Shown here piece by piece: positions 54,383 through 62,115 of a DNA stretch of 64,000 nt (within the stretch, counting starts at the first letter, position 1; every line of letters starts with the position of its first letter). The notes under the pieces are model-generated. The model did not search any database. It worked only from the letters and a program-made list of their open reading frames with translations, and was not told where the DNA came from. The DNA is from Salinivibrio kushneri. Lineage in GTDB: Bacteria > Pseudomonadota > Gammaproteobacteria > Enterobacterales > Vibrionaceae. The translations under genes and the position numbers were made by a program. Location: contig NZ_CP114588.1 of the NCBI RefSeq assembly GCF_027286325.1, forward strand, positions 1,761,317-1,825,316, written 5' to 3'.

Positions 54383-55888
54383 TCACTGAATGGGGTGTCG
54401 AATGTAAGTTTCTTCGTCGACTTGTTGATAACTGGCTTTTTGGAAAAGCCGTTGCGATGGGATATTTTCTTTTAAGACGGTGGCGTGCACGGTGACATCG
54501 GGATGTATTAGGTTAATAATTGCTAACGCTTGCGCACCAATTCCCTTCCCATAACGGGTTGGATCAACAAAAATTGACACAAGATAATGCTCGGCGCGCA
54601 GTCGGTCTAGGCGTATAGCGCCCATTTTTTTTCCGCTATACCGTTCAACAATCATATAAAAGTAATCGTTGATAGCGTGGAGTTTTGCCGACATCCATGC
54701 GTAATGCTGCTCCCATGTGGGCGTACTGGGATTAAGCGCATATTTTCTAGTGTTAGGATGACATTGCCACTGATAAACTAACTCAATATCTTGTTGGCTG
54801 GACGCACGCTCAAGGCGATAGCCATTCACGTCATCACAGCGCAGTTGTTCGAGTTCAAACACCACCCTTTTTACACCACGCCCATCACACAATGCTAGGT
54901 TAGCAGACTTCAGCGCCTCCCACCGATTCAAAGTGGTTTGGTACGCGTGCAGTAGGCGAGTTGGTATCTCATCGAGCATCACTTTTATCGCAGCATGATG
55001 CTTAACCAGTTGCTCACAAACCATCTTTTGGTTATCAGCCAAGGGAACAAGGATATTGGGGAGCCCTAAGCATGCTCGCTCCCAGCTTGTGGTGCCTGGT
55101 GCGCCGATAGCGATATCATGGCTCATCATTAGACTGGCCATATCAGCCACAAAATCTACATGGTTGACATTGTCATGATTTGAGCACCACTGTTTTACCT
55201 CATGATAATGCGGCGCTCTTGGCGAGAGTAAGACCGTAAACGTTGCATTGACGTAAGGGTATAGAGCCTCTAGCACGTTGAGCGTGGCGTTAGGGGCATC
55301 GACACCGCCCATTGAGACAAGTACGCGGGGGACATGACGCGTCAAGGTTCGAGATAGCGCATTTTCCCTTTGTTGGAGAAATGCGCGAGACAGTAACGCA
55401 TAATCACTGCCTGCGAGTACGGTAGTGCCTGCTGTCTGATAGTCTGATGCCTCACGACCCAGCGTTTGATCTATAACTATATCCGCACTGTGAGTTCGCA
55501 AAAGATCATCAATGGCGACAATTTTACAGTTAAGCCTCGCGCGAACGATTTCATGCCACTGTTTTTCAATCGCATAGTGGTCGGTCACAACCACATCTGC
55601 AGCATGCACGTGATGAATAAAATCGTGCGCATCGTCGGGGATGGGCTTTGGCAGCCATGCGGCGTAGTCAGCATCGTGCGCCGGTTTCACGACTTGTTCG
55701 GGCGCCGTCAACGTGATGACGTTAAAACCCCGCTCACCGATAAACGCACGCATATCGCTTTCTAACGGTAAACACGCGAAGGTTATATCATGGCCATGGT
55801 TCGCTAACTCATCGGCAAGCACCAAGCATCGCATCACGTGCCCACTACCAATCCAAACCGACGCATCAACGCGAAATACAACTTTCAT
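54383..55888 (-). CDS. pseG: PseG-PseH fusion: UDP-sugar hydrolase and N-acetyltransferase
   Basis: A 501-aa two-domain protein. Residues 1 to about 350 are PseG, which removes UDP from UDP-6-deoxy-AltdiNAc: FRVDASVWIGSGHVMRC (about 5-20) holds the catalytic His in GSGHVMR, and GAPGTTSWERACLGLP (about 262-277) is the donor-site block. Residues about 355-501 form a GNAT domain, presumably PseH, which acetylates the C4 amino group; FVDPTRYGKGIGAQAL has the acetyl-CoA loop. The two reactions are consecutive (PseH then PseG), so the fusion may channel the intermediate. The ATG at 55888 is chosen over a GTG four codons earlier. Separate genes are the more usual arrangement. Confidence 0.9.
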   Translation of the reverse strand: MKVVFRVDASVWIGSGHVMRCLVLADELANHGHDITFACLPLESDMRAFIGERGFNVITLTAPEQVVKPAHDADYAAWLPKPIPDDAHDFIHHVHAADVVVTDHYAIEKQWHEIVRARLNCKIVAIDDLLRTHSADIVIDQTLGREASDYQTAGTTVLAGSDYALLSRAFLQQRENALSRTLTRHVPRVLVSMGGVDAPNATLNVLEALYPYVNATFTVLLSPRAPHYHEVKQWCSNHDNVNHVDFVADMASLMMSHDIAIGAPGTTSWERACLGLPNILVPLADNQKMVCEQLVKHHAAIKVMLDEIPTRLLHAYQTTLNRWEALKSANLALCDGRGVKRVVFELEQLRCDDVNGYRLERASSQQDIELVYQWQCHPNTRKYALNPSTPTWEQHYAWMSAKLHAINDYFYMIVERYSGKKMGAIRLDRLRAEHYLVSIFVDPTRYGKGIGAQALAIINLIHPDVTVHATVLKENIPSQRLFQKASYQQVDEETYIRHPIQ

Positions 55889-55901
55889 GATTCTTGCCAC
55901 G

Positions 55902-56597
55902 CTACTTGTTCGTATGTTTTAAGGCTGAAAATAGCGACTCGGCAATGTCCCAGTCTTCGGAGGTGTCAATATCTTGGACACGATGACGCGGTAAAAGCAC
56001 AGCCTTAGAATGCGGTGAGAAAATTGACAACTTATTGAAAAACGCACTGGCTTTGCCCCAATAGAACTGGCCTGCGTCGTGATACGCCTCTTCCAGATCT
56101 TGTGATCTCATTTTCTCCTGCTCTGGCGAGAACATAGACACAGCACCGTTTGCATCTAATTTAATTGCACGCTGGATCGGAAACGGGAAGGACGTGGCAC
56201 TAAACGCAAACTGGACGTTTTCATTGGCTAGCAACTGATAGCCCGCCTTGAGATCGTCAGCCTGAACAAACGGCGCAGTCGCATATAAGCAGCACACGGC
56301 TTCAATATTAAAACCTGCATCTTGGCACCACTGAATCGCATGGGCCATCACATCCATCGTGGTGGCATAGTCATCGGCAATGTCTGCGGGGCGCAAAAAC
56401 GGCACCTCGGCACCGTATTGCTTCGCAACATCGGCAATTTCCTGATCCTCTGTTGACACAATCACCTTATCAAAGCAGCCCGAGGCGATCGCCGCTTCAA
56501 TCGAATAAGCAATCATTGGCTTACCATGAAAGGGCTTAATATTTTTACGTGGTATCCGCTTACTGCCGCCGCGCGCAGGAATAATCGCTATATTCAT
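55902..56597 (-). CDS. pseF: Pseudaminic acid cytidylyltransferase PseF
   Basis: PseF makes CMP-pseudaminic acid from CTP. The 231-aa protein has [19 protein letters not shown] at residues 5-23, KPMIAYSIEAAI, VSTEDQEIADVAKQYGAEVPFLRP and the PseF-typical FPIQRAIKL and YHDAGQFYWG segments, ending VQDIDTSEDW. The tyrosine/glycine pattern AGQFYWG and the KPFHGKPMI block distinguish it from the sialic-acid NeuA at 30779-31489. It lies 1 nt after pseC and before the pseG-pseH fusion in a tight array. Confidence 0.93.
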   Translation of the reverse strand: MNIAIIPARGGSKRIPRKNIKPFHGKPMIAYSIEAAIASGCFDKVIVSTEDQEIADVAKQYGAEVPFLRPADIADDYATTMDVMAHAIQWCQDAGFNIEAVCCLYATAPFVQADDLKAGYQLLANENVQFAFSATSFPFPIQRAIKLDANGAVSMFSPEQEKMRSQDLEEAYHDAGQFYWGKASAFFNKLSIFSPHSKAVLLPRHRVQDIDTSEDWDIAESLFSALKHTNK

Positions 56598-56598
56598 A

Positions 56599-57759
56599 TT
56601 ACTCCGTCAGTATCGCTGCTAAGACATCAATCACCGTGTCTTGCTGCTCATCGGTCATAGCATGAAACATCGGTAACGAGATGGCGTCTTGGTAGTATTG
56701 TTCAGCATGTGGGTAGTCGCCTGGACCAAAGCCGAGCTGCTGGTAATACGGTTGAGTGTGGACAGGAATATAATGCACGTTCACACCGATGCCTTGTTGC
56801 CGCAACGCATCAAATACCTGCTTGTGGGTCTTTGACAGCTTCGCCAATTGAAGGCGAACGACATAAAGGTGCAAGCCTGAATAGGTATCGTTTGATTGAT
56901 AAGGCAATACTAGGGGTAAATCTTGCAACTTTTCGTTATAACGAGCCGCAAGGCGGTGACGCGCACTGACAAACTGATCTACCCGCTGCATTTGGCTTAG
57001 CCCGAGTGCAGCTTGCAGCTCTGTCATCCGATAATTGTAGCCAAGCGCGACTTGTTGATAATACCAGTTTCCGTGGCTATCACCTTCCATCAGCAACGGA
57101 TCGCGTGTCACCCCATGACTGCGATACAGCGCCATCGACGTGGCCAAGGCGTCGTCATTGGTTACTGCAACGCCACCCTCTGCCGTCGTCACAATCTTAA
57201 CCGGGTGAAAGCTGAACACGGTAACATCTGAATACTGCCCACAACCGATTGGCTTATTCTGATATTTGCCCCCGATAGCATGGGAGGCATCTTCTATCAC
57301 TTTAAAGCCATACTCGTCGGCTAATTGCCCTATCGCTTGCATGTCACAGGACTGGCCACACAAGTGCACCGCAACCACCACTTTCGGTAGTGTGCCAGTC
57401 GCTTCCGCATGCTTGAGTTTTACTTCAAGTTGTTTGGGGCACAGGTTGTAGGTAGTCGGGTCGATATCGACAAAGTCCACCTCCGCGCCGCAATAACGCC
57501 CACAGTTGGCTGAAGCGACGAACGTAATCGGCGTGGTCCATAGTCGATCGCCCTCACCAAGCCCGAGCGCCAGACAGGCAATATGTAAGGCGGACGTAGC
57601 ACTATTGACGGCAAGCGCGTGCTTGGCGCCGGTGTACTCGGCAATAGCTTGCTCGAACGCAGGGACCTTTGGCCCCTGGGTGAGAAAATCCGAATGCAGC
57701 ACGTCAACCACTGCATCGATGTCATCTTGCGTGATGTCTTGCTTGCCGTAGGGGATCAT
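56599..57759 (-). CDS. pseC: UDP-4-amino-4,6-dideoxy-AltNAc aminotransferase PseC
   Basis: PseC is the PLP-dependent aminotransferase of the pseudaminic acid pathway. The 386-aa protein has the DegT/DnrJ/EryC1 layout: MIPYGKQDI start, HALAVNSATSALHIACLALG (about 47-66), VIEDASHAIGGKY and TVFSFHPVKIVTTAEGG with the PLP-binding Lys of FHPVK at about 185. The C-terminal VNVHYIPVHTQPYYQQLGF block is typical of PseC. It overlaps pseB by 4 nt (ATGA), so the two are translationally coupled, as in many pse operons. Confidence 0.95.
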   Translation of the reverse strand: MIPYGKQDITQDDIDAVVDVLHSDFLTQGPKVPAFEQAIAEYTGAKHALAVNSATSALHIACLALGLGEGDRLWTTPITFVASANCGRYCGAEVDFVDIDPTTYNLCPKQLEVKLKHAEATGTLPKVVVAVHLCGQSCDMQAIGQLADEYGFKVIEDASHAIGGKYQNKPIGCGQYSDVTVFSFHPVKIVTTAEGGVAVTNDDALATSMALYRSHGVTRDPLLMEGDSHGNWYYQQVALGYNYRMTELQAALGLSQMQRVDQFVSARHRLAARYNEKLQDLPLVLPYQSNDTYSGLHLYVVRLQLAKLSKTHKQVFDALRQQGIGVNVHYIPVHTQPYYQQLGFGPGDYPHAEQYYQDAISLPMFHAMTDEQQDTVIDVLAAILTE

Positions 57760-58781
57760 TGTTTCGTGGCCACCGTAAAATTAGGATCGATGTATTGCTT
57801 TATCTTTTCCCGTAAGCTGTCAACGCTTTCCCATTGCTCATTGGTACCCGAGTTATATTTAAACCCAAACGGCACTTTCTCCGCTTTATGGTGCGTCATG
57901 TACTCTTGCTCTGTGTGGGTATGAGACACAGACGGTAAGATTGCATAGTAATGACCAAGATCAATGGTATTGAGTGAATCGGTATCGGTGATCATTTCTT
58001 CGTGCAGCTTCTCGCCAGGGCGAACACCAATGACTTTTACCTCACAATCAGGCGCGACGGCTTTTGCCACATCCAAAATTTTATAACTTGGGATCTTAGG
58101 GACAAAGATTTCACCGCCCAGGTGATTTTCCAGTGCGTACATCACCATGTCCACCCCATCTTGTAGCGAGATATTAAAGCGGGTCATGTCTTCATGGGTG
58201 ATCGGCAGGACCCCCTCATGGCGCTTTTTCAAAAAGAACGGGATCACTGAGCCACGAGAGCCCATGACGTTGCCATAGCGCACCACACTGAACTTTAGGT
58301 CACGTGAACCTTTAATATTGTTTGCCGCCGTAAACAGCTTATCTGATGCAAGCTTGGTCGCTCCATAGAGGTTTATCGGTGCACAGGCTTTATCGGTAGA
58401 AAGTGCAACCACATTGTTCACCCCACATTTCAATGCTGCGTTAATCACGTTCTCCGCGCCATCAATGTTGGTGCGAATACATTCTGTTGGGTTGTACTCC
58501 GCCGTATCAACCTGCTTGATCGCGGCCGCGTGGATGATCACATCCACCTCTTCGCACGCTTGCACCATGCGCTCCCTGTCGCGCACATCACCGATGAAAA
58601 AGCGCAGCTGGGGATATTCGCTTTGCGGATACAGCTGTTTGAGCTCAAATTGCTTTAGCTCATCACGCGAATAGATAATGATTTTTTTTACGTCGGGGTA
58701 GCGCGTAAGAATGGTCTGGATGAACTGCTTACCGAACGAGCCGGTTCCGCCGGTGATAAGGACTGTTTTTTTATTTAACAT
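57756..58781 (-). CDS. pseB: UDP-GlcNAc 4,6-dehydratase (inverting) PseB
   Basis: PseB starts the pseudaminic acid pathway by 4,6-dehydration and C5 epimerisation of UDP-GlcNAc. The 341-aa SDR has LITGGTGSFGKQFI at residues 8-21, IIYSRDELKQFELKQ, IHAAAIKQVDTAEYNP, ALSTDKACAPINLYGATKLASDKLF (catalytic Tyr and Lys near 141-145), and VRPGEKLHEEM. The catalytic Tyr is kept, in contrast to the Met of the membrane-bound WbpM-like enzyme at 34803. It follows tagD by 25 nt in operon 2. Confidence 0.95.
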   Translation of the reverse strand: MLNKKTVLITGGTGSFGKQFIQTILTRYPDVKKIIIYSRDELKQFELKQLYPQSEYPQLRFFIGDVRDRERMVQACEEVDVIIHAAAIKQVDTAEYNPTECIRTNIDGAENVINAALKCGVNNVVALSTDKACAPINLYGATKLASDKLFTAANNIKGSRDLKFSVVRYGNVMGSRGSVIPFFLKKRHEGVLPITHEDMTRFNISLQDGVDMVMYALENHLGGEIFVPKIPSYKILDVAKAVAPDCEVKVIGVRPGEKLHEEMITDTDSLNTIDLGHYYAILPSVSHTHTEQEYMTHHKAEKVPFGFKYNSGTNEQWESVDSLREKIKQYIDPNFTVATKQ

Positions 58782-58805
58782 AGGTTTCTCTTAAATTTCA
58801 TTTTT

Positions 58806-59276
58806 CTAGTCATTTGACATCGTCTTAGCAATTTCTATCACAGAGTGCAAAGAGCTTTCCATTTTCTCGAGTTCAGACTTATTCAGCGACGCTAACATTT
58901 TCTTAATTTCTGTGGTTGATATATCTTCCGTGCGCGACAAATATACCACTTCACATTGTTCCTTAAGAAAGTCAAACTTTCCGATCCAGTCATCACCCAT
59001 TGCAAAAATGTCTGCGTCGTATTTTTTTACATCGCTTGATTTTTGCTCCCAATTATTTTCAGGAAAAACATCATCAACATATTCACAGGATTTTACTATT
59101 TCGGCTCTTTCTTCATATGAAAAGAAAGACTTCTTCCCTTTTAATTCATTAAATGAATCGGAAGAGATACCGACAATCAGTTTATCTCCTAGTTCGCTCA
59201 ATCTCTTCAACAATCTGACATGACCGACGTGAAAAAGATCAAATGTCCCATACGTAATAACTGTTTTTTTCGACAT
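58806..59276 (-). CDS. tagD: CTP:glycerol-3-phosphate cytidylyltransferase TagD
   Basis: TagD makes CDP-glycerol, the donor for glycerophosphotransferases. The 156-aa protein has VITYGTFDLFHVGHVRLLKR at residues 6-25 (HxGH nucleotidyl-transfer motif), a SSDSFNELKGKKSFFSYEER block, FAMGDDWIGKFDFLKEQCEVVYLSRTEDISTT (about 91-122; RTxxISTT signature). From memory this is very close to Bacillus TagD over residues 5-125, with about 25 extra residues at the C-terminus. It has an AAGGA site. It is the first gene of operon 2, AT-rich and inserted between the ops leader and the GC-richer pse genes. Its users are the three TagF-like proteins at the far end of the operon. Confidence 0.93.
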   Translation of the reverse strand: MSKKTVITYGTFDLFHVGHVRLLKRLSELGDKLIVGISSDSFNELKGKKSFFSYEERAEIVKSCEYVDDVFPENNWEQKSSDVKKYDADIFAMGDDWIGKFDFLKEQCEVVYLSRTEDISTTEIKKMLASLNKSELEKMESSLHSVIEIAKTMSND

Positions 59277-59639
59277 TTATCTTCCTTTCATCTAAAGCAA
59301 AAATTATTCTATACACTGATTTCTCAGCGGTTAATTCAAAGTTATGCTGTGCGTTTATTCAAGATTTTGAAGCATCACTTTTGGTAGCAGCCACTGATAT
59401 GTCTCTATCTTGGGAGTAGCATGCTATACGTGCACCTTTCTCGCATTCACCCACGCTACCGCCATGAGGTGTCGCTCCCCCCTGTGCGCATAGCTAGATT
59501 TTATGTGGCCGCGCGAGACGCATAGCCGTGTAGATTTTAACGGGCTTTGAGTTTACCTGCTAATTTTTGCAGGCAAAAGACCGAGCGCCAAAAAGTCGAC
59601 ATTGCGCAAGCGGTACGGCGGTTTTTTGGGCGAAAGGCC
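59277..59639. other. Leader and promoter region of operon 2
   Basis: No gene is visible. On the minus strand it contains the leader of operon 2 with an exact ops element (59452-59463). A small hairpin CCTGC/GCAGG lies at 59556-59573. The 3' end of the metallo-beta-lactamase gene (also minus strand) abuts it on the right, so the operon promoter must lie within this stretch; I could not assign -35/-10 boxes with confidence. Confidence 0.5.
59452..59463 (-). promoter_or_regulatory. ops element (RfaH recruitment site) of operon 2
   Basis: The minus strand reads GGCGGTAGCGTG, a full 12-of-12 match to the enteric ops element. As in operon 1 it is preceded by GGGGAGCGACACCTC, which parallels GGGGAGCGAAACCTC before the first ops. 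It lies about 177 nt upstream of tagD, at the head of a 22-kb run of same-strand genes without internal terminators that I could see. Confidence 0.93.
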
Positions 59640-60989
59640 CTAGGGGATGGGAAAAAGCAGCTTCGCGTCTAGTTCCCGCTGGCTATCCGGTTCGCCATGA
59701 ATCAAGTGGATCTGCTTGGGGGGCGGTTGGATGCCTTGCACAAACCTCACTAGATCATTTTGGTCGGCGTGGGCGGAGTAACCGGAAATTGTGTGGATTT
59801 GCGCGTTGACGGTAACTTGCGTGTTGTCTATCCACACTTGTTTGTTGCCTTGCTGAATATCGCGGCCGAGGGTGTGCTGGGCTTGGTAGCCAGCAAAAAT
59901 CACATCGGTGCGTGTGTCTTCAAGCAAGGCGGCAAGGTAATTCATAATGCGCCCACCTTGGCACATGCCTGACGCGGCGACCACGATGGCCGGCTCGCCG
60001 GTTTGTTTTAGTCGATTCACCATCGCCATGTGCTGGCTATGTTCATCAATGGTAATGCATTGCTCAAACGCTAACGGATGACGGTGTTGGTTCAGCTTGG
60101 TTTTGGCCTCTTTGCTCCACAGCTTTTTAAACTGGCGATAGTGACGCGTCACCTTTTGCGCCATGGGCGAGTCGAGAATAATAGGGAGCGTATCATCAAG
60201 CTGCTTTTGGTGAATCAGCTGCTCAATATCAAACAACAGCTCTTGGGTGCGACCGACACTGAATGCGGGGATCAATATCGCGCCACCGTCTTTGAGTGAG
60301 CGTTGAATAATCGCCTCTAGCCGCTGTGCGCGAGTGGCGACGGACTCATGGGTTTTATCGCCGTAAGTGGACTCTAAAAACAAGATATCGGCACGATTTG
60401 GCGGGGTTGGGTCGGGCAACAATGGCGTATTACTGGGCCCTAAATCGCCAGAGAACACTATTCGTTGTTGGTTCGGCAGTTTTAATTCGACATAGGCCGA
60501 GCCCAAAATGTGCCCGGCCGGTTGCAAGCGCAAGTAGGTCGCTGGCTGCCCTTTTTGCTTGGGCTTTAGCCGGTGCCAAGTATGGTAAGGCAGCGTCACC
60601 GTCAGCTGGCGGATACGTTCAAGCACCCGCTGACGATGGCCATAATCCATACTAAGTTGCAGCTTTAAGGTGTCGTCAATTAACAGTGGCACCAAGGCGG
60701 CGGTGGCTTCGGTGCAATAAATGGGGCCTTTAAGGCCCGCCGCCAATAGCCATGGCAGTAAGCCACAATGGTCGATATGAGCGTGCGTGAAGATCAGCGC
60801 GTCAATGCGTTTGCCATTGAGGTTCACCCTCGCCTCTCGCACTTCATCGCCTTGGTATTGCCCGCAATCAATCAGCAAGCGTAAGCCGCTTGGTTTTATA
60901 TCCACTTGGTGACAAGAGCCCGTCACGGTTTGATAGCCACCGTGGTGGGTGACGGTGAGAGTTTCAGTGTTTATTGAGGTGTTAGGCAT
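59640..60989 (-). CDS. Beta-CASP metallo-beta-lactamase-fold RNA-processing exonuclease-like protein
   Basis: A protein of about 449 aa with a metallo-beta-lactamase domain (FTHAHIDHCGLLPWL, the HxHxDH zinc motif, about 73-87) interrupted by a beta-CASP domain and followed by an RMMBL segment. Other landmarks are FSGDLGPSNTPLLPDP, FLESTYGDKTHE, LIPAFSVGRTQELLF, ASGMCQGGRIMNYL and ISGYSAHADQNDLVRF (late His motifs). Relatives are CPSF73-like nucleases acting on RNA; bacterial members of this size are poorly characterised. The ATG at 60989 is used; a GTG lies two codons earlier. It is not obviously part of the glycan loci. Confidence 0.85.
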   Translation of the reverse strand: MPNTSINTETLTVTHHGGYQTVTGSCHQVDIKPSGLRLLIDCGQYQGDEVREARVNLNGKRIDALIFTHAHIDHCGLLPWLLAAGLKGPIYCTEATAALVPLLIDDTLKLQLSMDYGHRQRVLERIRQLTVTLPYHTWHRLKPKQKGQPATYLRLQPAGHILGSAYVELKLPNQQRIVFSGDLGPSNTPLLPDPTPPNRADILFLESTYGDKTHESVATRAQRLEAIIQRSLKDGGAILIPAFSVGRTQELLFDIEQLIHQKQLDDTLPIILDSPMAQKVTRHYRQFKKLWSKEAKTKLNQHRHPLAFEQCITIDEHSQHMAMVNRLKQTGEPAIVVAASGMCQGGRIMNYLAALLEDTRTDVIFAGYQAQHTLGRDIQQGNKQVWIDNTQVTVNAQIHTISGYSAHADQNDLVRFVQGIQPPPKQIHLIHGEPDSQRELDAKLLFPIP

Positions 60990-61038
60990 GGCCACGTCCA
61001 GGTTGTTGGTTCAAATGTTATCATCGTCGCCCTAGTTT

Positions 61039-61983
61039 CTATGTACCTATCATCTTATTCATCATCTGCTCTATCAACGGGCTTGGGTGGCCGTTGTCGT
61101 CGGTGAGAAAATAGGTATGACCCCAGTGGGGATCGAAGTGGTCATTAAAGGCGTCGCAGTCGGTGACCGTCACTTTGTTGGCGGGAAGCGCATCAAGGTT
61201 TTCAGGGCCGGTCATGCCGAGGCGGCGGGTGACGGTGCGGTGGCGTACGTTCACCACTTTTGAGGCAGCCATGGCTAAATCATCCGCGGCATAGTAAATA
61301 TGCACTTGTTTGGCGGCATCGAGGACGGCTCTTCCTGGCTGGTGCGACTCTAGCGCTTGGTTATCAACATCAGCGGCCATCATAAAGATATGTCGAAACC
61401 ATTGTGGCATGGTGTCGAGCCCAGCGTGTTGGTGCCAATGGTGAAAGGTGCTAATGAGCGTGCGATTCCCCATGGAGTGCGCGAGTAGGTTCATGCGCCG
61501 TTTGCAGGGGTTAGTTTGTTGCTCGGGGGCGCGACGCCATTCATCAAACATCGCCAGTAAACGACTAAACGCCAAGCCTGACGCGGTGGCAGCAAGTTGG
61601 TCATCCCAGTAATCATCAATAACGCCGAGCTGGCCATCTTCATCACACGGCCAGATAATCGGCACTACCAGTATGGCGTTGGGTGACAGGCGATCACATT
61701 GATGTTGTAAGGTCTGCGCCATCGGGAAAATATGACTTTCCATTTGGTTGTTATAACCATGGAGCCAAAAAAGTATCTGGGTATGCGCGGGCAAGGCTTT
61801 CAGTTTGGCCATAAACGGCGCAGCGGTGATCTCTTGGTATTCACCCTGCCCGGCGCGTTGGCAAAAATATACCCACTTCGAGATATCGGTGTTTTGGTTA
61901 TCAAAGCTGAGCCAGCGGCCAGCCTCACTGTGCGAGCCTTGTTCGGGAATACGGCTGGTAATAAATAACATGGCATCATCCAT
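61039..61983 (-). CDS. Alpha/beta hydrolase of the DUF900 type
   Basis: A 314-aa protein with an alpha/beta-hydrolase pattern: ILFWLHGYNNQMESHIFPMAQTL (oxyanion-hole HGY, about 70-92), MNLLAHSMGNRTLI (about 164-177; GxSxG-like AHSMG, nucleophile Ser near 170), FMMAADVDNQAL (acid Asp) and DPHWGHTYFL (catalytic His). This is the usual layout of DUF900 proteins, whose substrates are unknown. It lies 49 nt before the beta-CASP gene on the same strand, so the two are probably co-transcribed, and just after the second ugd. No signal peptide is apparent. Confidence 0.8.
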   Translation of the reverse strand: MDDAMLFITSRIPEQGSHSEAGRWLSFDNQNTDISKWVYFCQRAGQGEYQEITAAPFMAKLKALPAHTQILFWLHGYNNQMESHIFPMAQTLQHQCDRLSPNAILVVPIIWPCDEDGQLGVIDDYWDDQLAATASGLAFSRLLAMFDEWRRAPEQQTNPCKRRMNLLAHSMGNRTLISTFHHWHQHAGLDTMPQWFRHIFMMAADVDNQALESHQPGRAVLDAAKQVHIYYAADDLAMAASKVVNVRHRTVTRRLGMTGPENLDALPANKVTVTDCDAFNDHFDPHWGHTYFLTDDNGHPSPLIEQMMNKMIGT

Positions 61984-62115
61984 CAGTTATGAATGTGCGA
62001 TGAGGTTACGCGAGATCGATGGTTGCGTTGTATGGTGTCAAGAGGATTTTGCGAGGGAGAAGACGAAAAGCGAGAAAGTTCTTAGGACCCAGGTTCCTAG
62101 GCCCTAACTTTTCTC

